Assembly: GCA_046047615.1 (NCBI GenBank)
Contig: JBJOHO010000012.1
Span: 1 to 64,000, forward strand
Direction of reading: 5' to 3'
Length of the DNA stretch: 64,000 nt
Source of the DNA: ZC4RG30 sp046047615
Lineage (GTDB): Bacteria; Pseudomonadota; Gammaproteobacteria; Steroidobacterales; Steroidobacteraceae
The stretch's first letter is position 1. Each line of letters begins with the position of its first letter. Of this stretch, positions 46,535 to 55,566 are shown one piece after another. A model generated the notes under the pieces. It made no database searches and was not told the DNA's origin. It worked only from the letters and a program-made list of their open reading frames with translations. The translations under genes were made by a program, and so were the position numbers.

Positions 46535-46828
46535 TCACTCGCCCTGCGGCCAATACACCAGGGCCATGCCGGCCACCACCAGCACCGCCGACAGCTGTGC
46601 AAGCCGGCGCCACCGCGTCTCGCGGATCTCGCCGACAAAGGCCGCGACGGTGGCCAACAGCAGCGCCAGGGACCAGCCGATTGCGATCGCCAAGGGGCGG
46701 TACTCGCCGCCCAGGCGCTCCGAGTATTCCGGCAGCAACATGAAGACCACGGCCGTCAGTGACAGGCCGACGAACATGGACACGGCAGAACCCATGGCGA
46801 TGCCCAGCAGGGCGGCAAGCGGACGCAT
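46535..46828 (-). CDS. Small membrane protein of unknown function
   Basis: A 97-residue protein with three hydrophobic segments (LLGIAMGSAVSMFVGLSLTAVVFMLL, LAIAIGWSLALLLATVAAFVG and LSAVLVVAGMALVYW) separated by short charged loops. It starts at the ATG 46828 and is divergent from prc. Longer open sequence upstream would overlap prc and is rejected. No function can be assigned. Confidence 0.6.
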   Translation of the reverse strand: MRPLAALLGIAMGSAVSMFVGLSLTAVVFMLLPEYSERLGGEYRPLAIAIGWSLALLLATVAAFVGEIRETRWRRLAQLSAVLVVAGMALVYWPQGE

Positions 46829-46902
46829 GCGAACTGTCTCCGGCAGCAAGAATCCAATAGGCCTACACTCTACTCCAACCTCAACGCAGGCAGGCCCACT
46901 CC

Positions 46903-49110
46903 ATGCAAGTACCCCGTCTTCCCGCGCGCTGGCTCGCCCTTGGCGCCCTCGCCGTGCTGGCAGGCATCGGCAGCGGCTCCAGCACGGCGCCCGCCAACAC
47001 CGCCACGGGCGCGTTGCCGCCAGGAGCGGTCGCGCCTCGCGAGCGGCAGCGGGTGGTGGCGCGTCGCGTCGCGGCACTGCTGGAGGAGGCGCACTTCCGG
47101 CGCGCCCGCATAGATGACAAGTTCTCCGCTGAGGTTTTCGACCGCTACCTCGATTCCCTCGACGGCCAGCGCAGCTACCTGACTGCCGCCGACATCGCGG
47201 AATTCCAGCCGCTGCGCGAACGCTTCGACGACATGGTGCGCAGTGGCGAGATCGAGCCCGCCTTCCGCATGTTCGCCCGACTGCAGGAGCGCAACCGCGA
47301 GCGTGTGCGGCACGCCCTGCAACTGCTGGACAAGGAGCCGGACTGGACCGTGGATGAGCGTTTCGAGTTCGACCGCGAGGACGCGCCATGGCCGCGCAAC
47401 AGCGCAGAACTCGACGAACTGTGGCGCAAGCGCGTGAAGAGCGATGGCTTGGCGCTGGTGCTGGCGGGCAAGACCTGGCCCGAGGCTGCAGACCTGCTGC
47501 GCAAGCGCTACGAGCGGGTCCTCAAGCGCGTCGACCAGGTGTCGCCCGAGGACGTGTTCGAGACCTTCATGAACGCCTACGCGCGCACCTTCGACCCGCA
47601 CTCCAGCTACTTCTCGCCGCGCAATTCCGAGGAATACCGGATACAGATGAGCCTCAGCTACGAGGGCATCGGCGCCACGCTGCAGTCGATCGACGAGTAC
47701 GCGACCATCATGAACCTGCTGCCCGGCGGCCCCGCCGCGGTGGCCGGCTCGCTGACCATCAAGGACCGTATCACAGGCATCGCGCAGGGTCGTGACGGCA
47801 GCTTCCAGGAAGTGATCGGCTGGCGTATCGACGACGTCGTGCAACTGATCCGCGGCAAGGGCGGCACGCTGGTGCGTTTGCAGGTGCTGCCGGCCGGTGC
47901 GGCGCCGGGCTCGCCGGAAAAGGTGGTCGAACTCGTGCGGGGCAAGGTGACACTCGAGGCCCAGGCTGCCAAGAAGCAGCGCCTGAAGATCCCGCGGGAC
48001 GGCAAGGATCTCGACATCGGTGTGATCAGCGTGCCGGGCTTCTACCAGGACGTGCAGGCACAGGCCGCCGGCGACCCGGACTACCGCAGCACGACGCGCG
48101 ACGTGCAGCGCCTGATCAATGAGCTGCGCAAGGAAGGCGGACTCGACGGGCTGGTGCTCGACCTGCGTGGCGACGGCGGTGGCTACCTTCCCGAGGCCAC
48201 TGCGTTGACCGGCCTGTTCATTGACCGCGGCCCGGTCGTTCAGCTCAAGGACACCACGGGGCGTGTCGAGGTGCTCGATGATCCCAGCCCCGGCGTGGCC
48301 TGGGACGGGCCGCTCGTGGTGCTCGTGGACCGATTCAGCGCCTCCGCTTCGGAGATCTTCGCTGGCGCCATCCAGGATTACCGGCGCGGTTACGTGGTCG
48401 GGCAACGCACCTTCGGCAAGGGCACCGTGCAGAACCTGGTTCCCTTGGACCGCTGGTCCCAGCGCCCCGTGGACGGCCAACTGACCGTCACGATCGGCAA
48501 GTTCTACCGGGTGACCGGCGAGAGCACGCAGCATCGCGGCGTGGAGCCGGATATCGCACTGCCCTCGGCCATCAACCTTGATGACGTTGGCGAGAGCGCC
48601 TTGGAAGCGGCCCTGCCCTGGGATCGCATCGCCGGAGTGCCGTTCCAGAGTGCCTTGCCGCCCGGCAAGCTGCCCGGAACGGAAGTGCTGGTCCGCAATG
48701 GCGCCCAGCGCAACAACGGCAACGCCGATTACCAGTGGCTCGTGGGCGACATCCAGGCCATTGAAAAGCTCCGCCAGCAGACCTCGCTCTCGCTCAATCT
48801 CGCCACCCGCCGTGCCGAGCGCGAGCAGCAGGATGCGGACCGGCTGCAGCGGCTCAACCAGCGGCGCGCCGCCCAAGGCAAACCTGCGCTCAGTTCGCTG
48901 GAGGAGCTGACCGCGGGTAGCGGAAAAGCCGATGCCGGCACCGACAGCACGGACGACCCGGAGGGTGGCGAGGTGGGCACGGATGAACCTGCCAAGGCCG
49001 AGGACGACATCCTGCTGCAGCAGACCGCGCAGATCCTGGCCGACATCGTGGTGCACGGCCCTCCGCCTGCGGCCGGGGCCACGGCGACCACGACCGCCCG
49101 GCAGCACTGA
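46903..49110 (+). CDS. prc: Carboxy-terminal processing protease Prc (Tsp)
   Basis: A 735-residue periplasmic serine protease that degrades or trims proteins with nonpolar C-termini. The N-terminal signal is ARWLALGALAVLAGIGSG. A helical region, a PDZ domain (SLSYEGIGATLQSIDEYATIMNLLPGGPAA) and a ClpP-like core follow. The catalytic dyad is S481 (RFSASASEIF) and K506 (TFGKGTVQN), 25 residues apart as in E. coli Prc. The C-terminus carries the DUF3340-like region plus an Asp/Glu-rich tail not found in E. coli (682 residues). It is convergent with the coiled-coil gene, 4 bases apart. Confidence 0.95.
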   Translation: MQVPRLPARWLALGALAVLAGIGSGSSTAPANTATGALPPGAVAPRERQRVVARRVAALLEEAHFRRARIDDKFSAEVFDRYLDSLDGQRSYLTAADIAEFQPLRERFDDMVRSGEIEPAFRMFARLQERNRERVRHALQLLDKEPDWTVDERFEFDREDAPWPRNSAELDELWRKRVKSDGLALVLAGKTWPEAADLLRKRYERVLKRVDQVSPEDVFETFMNAYARTFDPHSSYFSPRNSEEYRIQMSLSYEGIGATLQSIDEYATIMNLLPGGPAAVAGSLTIKDRITGIAQGRDGSFQEVIGWRIDDVVQLIRGKGGTLVRLQVLPAGAAPGSPEKVVELVRGKVTLEAQAAKKQRLKIPRDGKDLDIGVISVPGFYQDVQAQAAGDPDYRSTTRDVQRLINELRKEGGLDGLVLDLRGDGGGYLPEATALTGLFIDRGPVVQLKDTTGRVEVLDDPSPGVAWDGPLVVLVDRFSASASEIFAGAIQDYRRGYVVGQRTFGKGTVQNLVPLDRWSQRPVDGQLTVTIGKFYRVTGESTQHRGVEPDIALPSAINLDDVGESALEAALPWDRIAGVPFQSALPPGKLPGTEVLVRNGAQRNNGNADYQWLVGDIQAIEKLRQQTSLSLNLATRRAEREQQDADRLQRLNQRRAAQGKPALSSLEELTAGSGKADAGTDSTDDPEGGEVGTDEPAKAEDDILLQQTAQILADIVVHGPPPAAGATATTTARQH

Positions 49111-49114
49111 GGTT

Positions 49115-50188
49115 TCAGTCCAGCAGCCGGCTGCGGACGCCCCAGTCGTTGTCGGCCAGCACCACGGCCACCCCCCCCTCGGGGTCGGTCTCCTGGTGCT
49201 GCAGCAAGGAGTCGTCGGTCGGCAACGTCGCGACCGCATCGGCGTAGCGCGCCGAAGCGGCCAGGCGCTCGATCCGCTGTTTCAGGTCGTGGCTGACGGC
49301 TGTGAACGCGGGCAAGGCGTTCCGCAGGCGACCCAACTGTTCCATCAATGCCAGGCTGCGCGTGCTGTCCCAGTCGCGCCGCAGCGGCTCACGCTGGCGT
49401 GCAGCCTCGGCCATCAGTGCCAGCCATGATCCGCCCTCGAGCTTTCCTGCCAGCCGCTGCGACAGCAGTTGCGCGTAGGCCAGCAGCCCCAGGTTGATGC
49501 CACGCCGGGCAGCGACCGACAGGCTCACGAAATCCGGCGGCACCGCCTCCTGCAACGTCGCCAGCGTGTCGCGCGCCAGCCCCAGCTCGCGGCTGACCGC
49601 GGCGGCCTCGACCATCAGCGCGTCGGCTTCCCGTTCCAGACGACGACGGACCCACCAGCGCCAGCGCCTGCCGGCCACAACGCGGGCCTGGTGAATCTGC
49701 TCCAGCTTCGATCGCATCGCCGCGCCACGTGCTTCCCACTCCGACAGGTCCTGCTGTGCCTTGGCGAGGCGCGCGCCCTGCTCCCGGTCGTATTGGGCCC
49801 GACGCGTGCGGGCTTCGCGCGCGGTCTGCTGTTCAACCAGTTCTGCGGAGAGTTGTCCCAACAGTTGGCTGCCACGGCGCCACAGGTCACGCAATTGGAA
49901 ATGGAGCATCGCATGGTGACCCGATCCGGTCTGGGCGAGCATCGCCTCCAGGCGAGCCAAGGCATCTTCCACCCGTGCGGTAGATGCTTGCTCCACCTTG
50001 AGCAGGTCCTGGAGCCCGCGGACCTCTTCCTGCAGTTCGCTCCAGGACTTCTTGAGCTCTGCGCGGTTGCGGAACAATTGCAGGACGCGCTCATCCTCCT
50101 CGAAGCTCGGAGGATCGGCGAACCAAGGGCGAGCCCGCAGCTTCCGGAACAGACCTGGGCTGACGGGTAGCGGGACCTCTGCAGACAA
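49115..50188 (-). CDS. Coiled-coil protein of unknown function
   Basis: A 357-residue protein rich in charged and Leu/Ala heptads, mainly at about residues 40-95, 115-180 and 200-225. A single basic/Trp patch (RRWRWWVRRRLERE) lies between coils. No signal peptide, membrane segment or enzyme motif is seen. The start is a TTG at 50188, 6 bases after the stop of the DUF1249 gene, so coupling is likely. I do not recognise the family; a structural or scaffold role is only a guess. Confidence 0.65.
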   Translation of the reverse strand: MSAEVPLPVSPGLFRKLRARPWFADPPSFEEDERVLQLFRNRAELKKSWSELQEEVRGLQDLLKVEQASTARVEDALARLEAMLAQTGSGHHAMLHFQLRDLWRRGSQLLGQLSAELVEQQTAREARTRRAQYDREQGARLAKAQQDLSEWEARGAAMRSKLEQIHQARVVAGRRWRWWVRRRLEREADALMVEAAAVSRELGLARDTLATLQEAVPPDFVSLSVAARRGINLGLLAYAQLLSQRLAGKLEGGSWLALMAEAARQREPLRRDWDSTRSLALMEQLGRLRNALPAFTAVSHDLKQRIERLAASARYADAVATLPTDDSLLQHQETDPEGGVAVVLADNDWGVRSRLLD

Positions 50189-50194
50189 GACGGC

Positions 50195-50662
50195 TCAGCG
50201 GATGCGGTGTCCGCGCTCCAGACAATATTCCAGCCACTTGTTTAACAGCATGTTCGCGGACCAGCGCTGTTCCAGTTCACGCTCCGCGACCGCCCTGCCC
50301 GACTTCATGCCACTGGGCTTCGCGACTTCGCGGAAACGGGCCTCGGCAACACGCGCGTCGGCGTAGACGCGCACGTTCAGATCCGGCACCCGCGCCATGG
50401 GCGGCTGACCGTCCAAGGGTGGTCCCGGCTCCTCGAACTGGTAGGTCAGCGTCAGCGTCGTCGTGTAGGGAGTCTGTTCCTCGACGACCACCGACAGGTC
50501 GCAGTCTCCCGGCACGCGCGACAGGTGACAGCCACGCAACTGTGACACGGTGCCGCACAGGGCCTGCAGGCGCAGGAAGTTGCTCTCGTAGAGGGCCATC
50601 AGGGCCAGGAAACTGCGCGGCCGCGCCCGCCAGGAGACCGCCAGCCGCGTGTCGTCGCGCAT
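50195..50662 (-). CDS. DUF1249 (YqiB-like) protein
   Basis: A 155-residue cytoplasmic protein with the DUF1249 pattern: ALMALYESNFLRLQALCG near the start, YTTTLTLTYQFEE in the middle, PDLNVRVYADARVAEARF and a C-terminal NMLLNKWLEYCLERGH. Function is unknown. The start at 50662 is 4 bases after the orn stop; an extension to 50797 would lie inside orn and is rejected. Confidence 0.85.
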   Translation of the reverse strand: MRDDTRLAVSWRARPRSFLALMALYESNFLRLQALCGTVSQLRGCHLSRVPGDCDLSVVVEEQTPYTTTLTLTYQFEEPGPPLDGQPPMARVPDLNVRVYADARVAEARFREVAKPSGMKSGRAVAERELEQRWSANMLLNKWLEYCLERGHRIR

Positions 50663-50666
50663 GGAT

Positions 50667-51242
50667 TCAGGTCCCGGTGGACCCTGCGGGTGGCCGACAC
50701 GCCTCCACCAGCAGGTGGTCGCGGTAGTGGCGCAATTCGCGGATCGAATCGTGGATGTCGGCCAGTGCCAGGTGGGCCGCCTGCTTGCTGAAGCCACTGG
50801 CGACCTGCGGCGCCCAACGGCGTGCCAGTTCCTTCAGCGTGCTGACGTCCAGGTTGCGATAGTGGAAGTGCCGCTCCAGCGCGGGCATGTAGCGGGCCAG
50901 GAAGCGCCGGTCCTGGCAGATGCTGTTGCCGCACATGGGTGAGGCGCCAGCGGGCACCCACGCTTCGAGAAATGCCAAGGTGCGCGCCTCGGCGGCAGCA
51001 GGGTCGTCCCGGCTGGCCCGGACCCGTTCCACGAGTCCGGACTGCCCGTGCTGGCGCGTGTTCCACTCATCCATCGCGTCGAGCCGGGCCTGCGTCTGGT
51101 GGATGGCGATGACCGGCCCCTCCGCCAACACCTCGAGCCGCGTATCCGTGACCACGGTCGCGATCTCGAGGATCACGTCGTTTTCCGGGCTCAGGCCGGT
51201 CATTTCCAGGTCGATCCAGATGAGATTGTCGCGGCTCTGCAT
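50667..51242 (-). CDS. orn: Oligoribonuclease
   Basis: A 191-residue 3'-5' exoribonuclease that finishes RNA decay by degrading dinucleotides and pGpG. The DEDDh residues are seen in LIWIDLEMTGLSPE (D, E), in MCGNSICQDRRFLARYMP (D) and in the C-terminal HLALADIHDSIRELRHYR (H, D). Its length is standard. It is divergent from rsgA, as in many gammaproteobacteria. Confidence 0.97.
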   Translation of the reverse strand: MQSRDNLIWIDLEMTGLSPENDVILEIATVVTDTRLEVLAEGPVIAIHQTQARLDAMDEWNTRQHGQSGLVERVRASRDDPAAAEARTLAFLEAWVPAGASPMCGNSICQDRRFLARYMPALERHFHYRNLDVSTLKELARRWAPQVASGFSKQAAHLALADIHDSIRELRHYRDHLLVEACRPPAGSTGT

Positions 51243-51281
51243 GACGGGGATCCAGGGTGAAGCTGTGGCATTCTAGCAGCC

Positions 51282-52238
51282 TTGAACAAGCCTCCCGAAT
51301 GCCTGGACGCCGATGTCATCGCCGCTTTCGGCCGGCACCTTCTGGTCCGCGACGCGGCCGGTGCCACCCATGCCGCACGCCCCTTTGGCCGCCACCTCGG
51401 CGTGGTCTGCGGCGACCGGGTGGCCTGCGAGCGCGACGGCCACGGCGAGGTCATCGCAGTGCGGGTGCTGCCTCGCCGTTCCGTCCTGGAGCGCAGCAAC
51501 CTGCGCGGCGGCAACGAGGTGATCGTCGCCAACCTGACGCAACTGGTTGTGGTGCTGGCCGCCGTGCCGCGGCCGGACCTGTTCATGGTCGACCGCTACT
51601 TGGCGGCAGCCGCCTCGCTGCGTCTGCGCGCCGTCGTGGTCGTCAACAAGTGCGACCTGGCGCTGGACCCTGAACTCGAACCACAACTGGCCGTATTCGC
51701 GTCCCTGGGGTATCCGGTGCATCGGGTCGGCGCCCGCGGCGGCGAGGGTCTTGAGGCCCTGTCCGCAGCGCTGGCAAACGAGACCAGTGTGCTGCTGGGC
51801 CAATCTGGCGTTGGCAAATCATCACTCATCCGCAGGTTGACCGTCGATGGTGCCGAGGCGGCGACCGGCGACCTGATGCGCGAAGCCGAGGGTCGGCATA
51901 CAACAACCAGTTCGCGCTGCTACACAGGACTCACGGGCGGAGTGCTCATCGATTCTCCGGGCGTGCGGGATTACGCGCCGTCCATCGACGCGCTCGAGCA
52001 GCGCAGCCTGGGCTTCGTGGAAGTGGACCGTGCAGGTGCGGGCTGCCAGTTCATGGATTGCCGACACATGAACGAGCCGGGCTGCGCGGTGAAGTCAGCG
52101 TTGGAGAGCAGCCTCCTGGATGCACGACGCTACGAGAGCTACCGCAGGCTGCGGCGTCTGGCGGAGCAGTTGCAGGCGGCGCGCGGCCCGGCCGGCCAGC
52201 ACCCGCCACGCGGCGGACGGTCTCAGAGAAGGGTCTGA
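51282..52238 (+). CDS. rsgA: Ribosome small-subunit-dependent GTPase RsgA
   Basis: A 318-residue circularly permuted GTPase that helps 30S maturation. The OB domain is at about 10-70, G4 VVVNKCDL precedes G1 GQSGVGKSSL, and G3 is DSPGVRDYA. The zinc-binding end CQFMDCRHMNEPGC is complete. It begins with TTG at 51282; no in-frame ATG or GTG gives the full OB domain. Its last 16 bases overlap the end of recR. Confidence 0.95.
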   Translation: MNKPPECLDADVIAAFGRHLLVRDAAGATHAARPFGRHLGVVCGDRVACERDGHGEVIAVRVLPRRSVLERSNLRGGNEVIVANLTQLVVVLAAVPRPDLFMVDRYLAAAASLRLRAVVVVNKCDLALDPELEPQLAVFASLGYPVHRVGARGGEGLEALSAALANETSVLLGQSGVGKSSLIRRLTVDGAEAATGDLMREAEGRHTTTSSRCYTGLTGGVLIDSPGVRDYAPSIDALEQRSLGFVEVDRAGAGCQFMDCRHMNEPGCAVKSALESSLLDARRYESYRRLRRLAEQLQAARGPAGQHPPRGGRSQRRV

Positions 52239-52822
52239 CGACCCTGCAGGGCGTGGGCCAGTGTGCCGCCGTCCACGTACTCCAGCTCGCCACCGATGGG
52301 CACACCGTGCGCGATGCGCGTGGCCCGCACGCCGCGTTGCTGCGCCAGCCCGGAGAGCACATGGGCGGTCGCTTCGCCCTCGACGGTGGGGTTGGTGGCC
52401 AGGATCAGCTCGCGGACAATTCCTTCGTCGAGCAGCCGCTCGAGATCAGCAAGGCCGAGTTGCTCGGGCCCGATGCCATCCAGCGGCGACAGATGACCCA
52501 TCAGCACGAAATAGCGCCCGCGATAGCTGGCCGACGCCTCGATCGCCATTACGTCGGCCGGTGATTCGACGACGCACAGCAAGGCCTCGTCGCGGCGCGG
52601 ATCGGTGCAGAGACCACACTGTTCGCCTTCGGTCAGCATGCGGCAGCGGCGGCAGCGGCCGATGGAGGCCAGCGCACCGGTGAGGGCTGCAGCCAACTCC
52701 CGCGCGCTGTCGCGCCCTTCCTGCAGCAACCGGAAGGCCATGCGTTGCGCCGTCTTGGGCCCGACGCCGGGCAAGGCGGTGAGCGCCGTGACCAGGCGCG
52801 CCAGGGCCGGCGAGTGCTTCAC
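52223..52822 (-). CDS. recR: Recombination mediator protein RecR
   Basis: A 199-residue protein that with RecO/RecF loads RecA at gaps. It has an N-terminal helix-hairpin-helix (LTALPGVGPKTAQRMAFRLL), a Cys4 zinc finger (CRRCRMLTEGEQCGLC) and a Toprim domain (LLCVVESPADVMAIE). The start is a GTG at 52822, 16 bases after ybaB. The dnaX-ybaB-recR order is conserved. Confidence 0.97.
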   Translation of the reverse strand: MKHSPALARLVTALTALPGVGPKTAQRMAFRLLQEGRDSARELAAALTGALASIGRCRRCRMLTEGEQCGLCTDPRRDEALLCVVESPADVMAIEASASYRGRYFVLMGHLSPLDGIGPEQLGLADLERLLDEGIVRELILATNPTVEGEATAHVLSGLAQQRGVRATRIAHGVPIGGELEYVDGGTLAHALQGRQTLL

Positions 52823-52838
52823 GTGGTGGCGGCCAGCT

Positions 52839-53162
52839 TCAGAACGGCAGCTTCATGCCCGGCGGCAACTGCATGCCGGCCATGAGCCCGGACATCTTTT
52901 CCTGCACGGCAGCATCGACGCGGGCCGTGGCATCGTTGATCGCCGCCACCAGCAAGTCCTCAAGCATTTCGCGGTCCTCGCCCAGCAGGGCGGGCTCGAT
53001 CTGCACGCGGAGGGCCTGGTGCTTGCCGTTCAAGGTGACTTTGACCATGCCGCCACCAGCCTCGCCAGTGGCACTCAACTGCGCCACCTGCGCCTGGGCC
53101 TTCTGCATGTTTTCCTGCATCTGCTGCGCCTGCTTGAGCAGGTTGCCGATGTTGCCGCGCAT
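52839..53162 (-). CDS. ybaB: YbaB/EbfC family nucleoid-associated protein
   Basis: A 107-residue DNA-binding protein with the usual start MRGNIGNLLKQAQQMQENMQKAQ and core VKVTLNGKHQALRVQIEPALL. It is co-transcribed with dnaX (5 bases upstream) and recR. The exact role on the nucleoid is not settled. Confidence 0.96.
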   Translation of the reverse strand: MRGNIGNLLKQAQQMQENMQKAQAQVAQLSATGEAGGGMVKVTLNGKHQALRVQIEPALLGEDREMLEDLLVAAINDATARVDAAVQEKMSGLMAGMQLPPGMKLPF

Positions 53163-53167
53163 GGTAC

Positions 53168-54847
53168 TCAGTTCTCCTTGGGCGTTTCTGGGGGACCGGC
53201 CCGCTGCAGACGCACCGAACCGGGCTGCAGGCTGGCGGAAAAATGTTCCTGGAAGGCGCGGAAACCGGGTTCCGCCTCGAGCGCTTCCTGCGCGCCCGCC
53301 AGGCGTCCCTCCGTTGCACGGGCCTGCAAAACAGCCGGCGTCATTGTCGCTGCCGCGCCCACCGCACCCAACTGGATGTCCAGCCGCAGCGTCTGGCCGA
53401 AGTGGCGGTTGAGCGCCTGCAGCAAGCGCTCTTCCGCGTTGCGCGAGCGCACGGCGGCCATGGAGGGATCGAGGACCAAACGCAGGCTGCTGCCTTCGAT
53501 CGACTGCAGCGCCAGGTGGCTGGCCAGGTTCTTGGCGAGGCCAGAGACGTCCAGGCGGCCCAGCAGCGCCGGCCAGCTCCCGGGTGTCAGCGTGGCGAGG
53601 TCGCCGGCAGGCGTTCCGCCCACGGCAGGCGGCGGCGGCGGCGGACTGGCCGGCGTGGCGTGGCTCAGCGTCACCGGCGCGGCATGAGCGCGCGAACCGC
53701 TGCTGGCCAGTGGCGTGACGCCTGCGGCAGGCGTTCCAGGCGCCGATGTGCCGGCAAGGCCCGCAGGCCGGAACGCGAGCATGCGCAGCAGGGTCATCTG
53801 GAACCCGAGGCGCGGGTCCGTGTGCAGTGACAGGTCGCGCCTCCCGAGCAAGGCGATCTGGTAGTACAGCTGCAGGTCCTCGGCGCCGATGCGGGCTGCA
53901 AGTTCCGAGAGCAGCGCGGGATCGTGACCGGTCTCTTCGGCAGGTTCGCCACCCACGGCCTGCAGCACCGCCACCTGGGCCAGCAGTCCGGCAAGGTCAT
54001 CCAGCAACTGGCCGTAGTCCGGGCTCCACTGTTCAAGCTGCCTCGCATGGGCGATCAGCGGTGCCGCCTGGCCGTCGGCCAGCAGCGTGGCCACGCCCGC
54101 CACATGCGAACGGTCCACGGTGCCCAGCATGGCAACGGCATCTGCCTCGCGAACCTGGCCGTTGCCGAACACCAGCAGCTGGTCCAGCAATGACAGCGCA
54201 TCACGCAGGGAGCCATCAGCCGCTGTCGCCACCAGGCGCAGCGCCACCGGCTCGGCGTCGATGCCCTCCTGGCCGAGGATGTGTGCCAGGCGGGCACCGA
54301 TGAGGGTGTTCGACAGCCGCTTGAGGTTGAACTGCAGGCAGCGCGACAGCACGGTGACCGGCAGTTTCTGCGGATCGGTGGTGGCCAGCAGGAACTTGAC
54401 GTGCGGCGGCGGCTCCTCAAGCGTCTTCAGCAAGGCATTGAAGGAGTGCGTGGACAACATGTGCACCTCGTCGATGAGGTACACCTTGTAGCGGCCCCGC
54501 GTGGGCGAGTACTGCACGTTGTCGAGCAGCTCGCGCGTGTCGTCGACCTTGGTGCGCGACGCGGCATCGACCTCGATGAGGTCGATGAAACGGCCAGCGT
54601 CGATTTCCAGGCAGCTGGCGCAATGGCCGCAGGGCGTGGCCGTGACGCCCTGTTCGCAGTTCAGGCACTTGGCGAAGATGCGCGCCACGGTGGTCTTGCC
54701 CACGCCGCGGGTGCCGGTGAACAGGAAAGCGTGGTGGACGCGGCCCGAATCCAGTGCATTGCCCAGTGCACGCAGCACGTGCTCCTGGCCGGACATCTCG
54801 GCGAAGCTGCGCGGTCGCCACTTACGGGCCAGGGCGGTGTAGGTCAT
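53168..54847 (-). CDS. dnaX: DNA polymerase III subunits gamma/tau
   Basis: A 559-residue clamp-loader subunit. The AAA+ domain starts YTALARKWRPRSFAEMSGQEHV, with Walker A GTRGVGKTTVARIFAKCL, a zinc site (CLNCEQGVTATPCGHCASC) and the DEVHMLSTHSFNALLKTLEEPP box. The C-terminal tau region is Pro/Ala-rich at its start and then ordered. No obvious A-rich frameshift site was found, so a separate gamma form cannot be claimed. It starts 40 bases after the SRP RNA. Confidence 0.97.
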   Translation of the reverse strand: MTYTALARKWRPRSFAEMSGQEHVLRALGNALDSGRVHHAFLFTGTRGVGKTTVARIFAKCLNCEQGVTATPCGHCASCLEIDAGRFIDLIEVDAASRTKVDDTRELLDNVQYSPTRGRYKVYLIDEVHMLSTHSFNALLKTLEEPPPHVKFLLATTDPQKLPVTVLSRCLQFNLKRLSNTLIGARLAHILGQEGIDAEPVALRLVATAADGSLRDALSLLDQLLVFGNGQVREADAVAMLGTVDRSHVAGVATLLADGQAAPLIAHARQLEQWSPDYGQLLDDLAGLLAQVAVLQAVGGEPAEETGHDPALLSELAARIGAEDLQLYYQIALLGRRDLSLHTDPRLGFQMTLLRMLAFRPAGLAGTSAPGTPAAGVTPLASSGSRAHAAPVTLSHATPASPPPPPPAVGGTPAGDLATLTPGSWPALLGRLDVSGLAKNLASHLALQSIEGSSLRLVLDPSMAAVRSRNAEERLLQALNRHFGQTLRLDIQLGAVGAAATMTPAVLQARATEGRLAGAQEALEAEPGFRAFQEHFSASLQPGSVRLQRAGPPETPKEN

Positions 54848-54887
54848 GGCGGGCGCGCATCGGGCAATGGAGGAAGGAAGGGAGGCG

Positions 54888-54994
<107 letters not shown>

Positions 54995-55005
54995 CCACAG
55001 AAACT

Positions 55006-55097
55006 GGCGGAGAGAGTGGGATTCGAACCCACGAATACCCTGTCGGGTATTACTGGAATTCCAGTCCAGCGCCTTCGACCACTCGGCCATCTCTCCG
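55006..55097 (-). tRNA. tRNA-Ser (anticodon GGA)
   Basis: The acceptor stem is GGAGAGA/TCTCTCC with an encoded CCA end. The anticodon stem CTGGA/TCCAG encloses the 7-base loop CTGGAAT, giving anticodon GGA. A long variable arm (ATACCC/GGGTAT) marks it as tRNA-Ser, and the T arm contains GGTTCGAATCC. It decodes UCC and UCU. Confidence 0.97.
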
Positions 55098-55120
55098 GTC
55101 CTGGCGAACCAGGCCCACCA

Positions 55121-55126
55121 GTATAT
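55121..55126 (-). promoter_or_regulatory. Likely -10 box of the tRNA-Ser promoter
   Basis: TATACT on the minus strand lies 23 bases before the tRNA 5' end and is followed by a GC-rich stretch, as in stringently controlled stable-RNA promoters. No good -35 box could be picked out. Confidence 0.45.
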
Positions 55127-55154
55127 CAGAGGCGTGCGGCTTGCCGCCGCCCGA

Positions 55155-55559
55155 TCATCTCCCGTCCTGGTCGTCCTTGCCGAAAGGCCACCACCAGCGG
55201 CGGGAGGAAGGCTTGGCCTCGGACCCGGCCGGCTTGCCCGCAGCGGCGCCTGCGGCAGCCCCCTTGGGCACCGGCAGCAAACGGGCGTTGGGGTTGTAGC
55301 GCGGCGGCTCGTCCAGGCAAGGATCCGAGAGCTTGCGTGCCGGTGGCTCCGGCTGCGCGGCCTCGGGGATGCGCAGGGCAGCCCGTGTGTTCATGGCGTC
55401 GAGTCCCGCGGGTATGCGCAGGGGTGGCGCATCCGCAGCCCCCTCGTAGCCCTGGGGCTTGTTGCAGTCGTTGCGTACCCCGCGCGAGCAGCCCGCTGCC
55501 AGGACAGTGATGGCCATCACGCACAGCAGCGTGGTCTTGCGCAGGGAACAGGGCGACAT
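55155..55559 (-). CDS. Short lipoprotein in the bamC position
   Basis: A 134-residue lipoprotein (signal with lipobox LAAGC, about residues 17-21). After the Cys it has a short unstructured region with PPLRIPAGLDAMNTRAALRIP, reminiscent of the N-terminal part of BamC-like proteins, then a Pro/Ala-rich segment and RRWWWPFGKDD at the end. BamC proper is more than twice as long with two helix-grip domains, which are absent here. It follows dapA by 7 bases, where bamC lies in E. coli. The role is not known. Confidence 0.75.
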   Translation of the reverse strand: MSPCSLRKTTLLCVMAITVLAAGCSRGVRNDCNKPQGYEGAADAPPLRIPAGLDAMNTRAALRIPEAAQPEPPARKLSDPCLDEPPRYNPNARLLPVPKGAAAGAAAGKPAGSEAKPSSRRWWWPFGKDDQDGR

Positions 55560-55566
55560 GGACACC

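Noticed and set aside
46870..49239. A 789-codon open frame on the minus strand
   Set aside because: It is antisense to prc, which has a full catalytic dyad and domain order.
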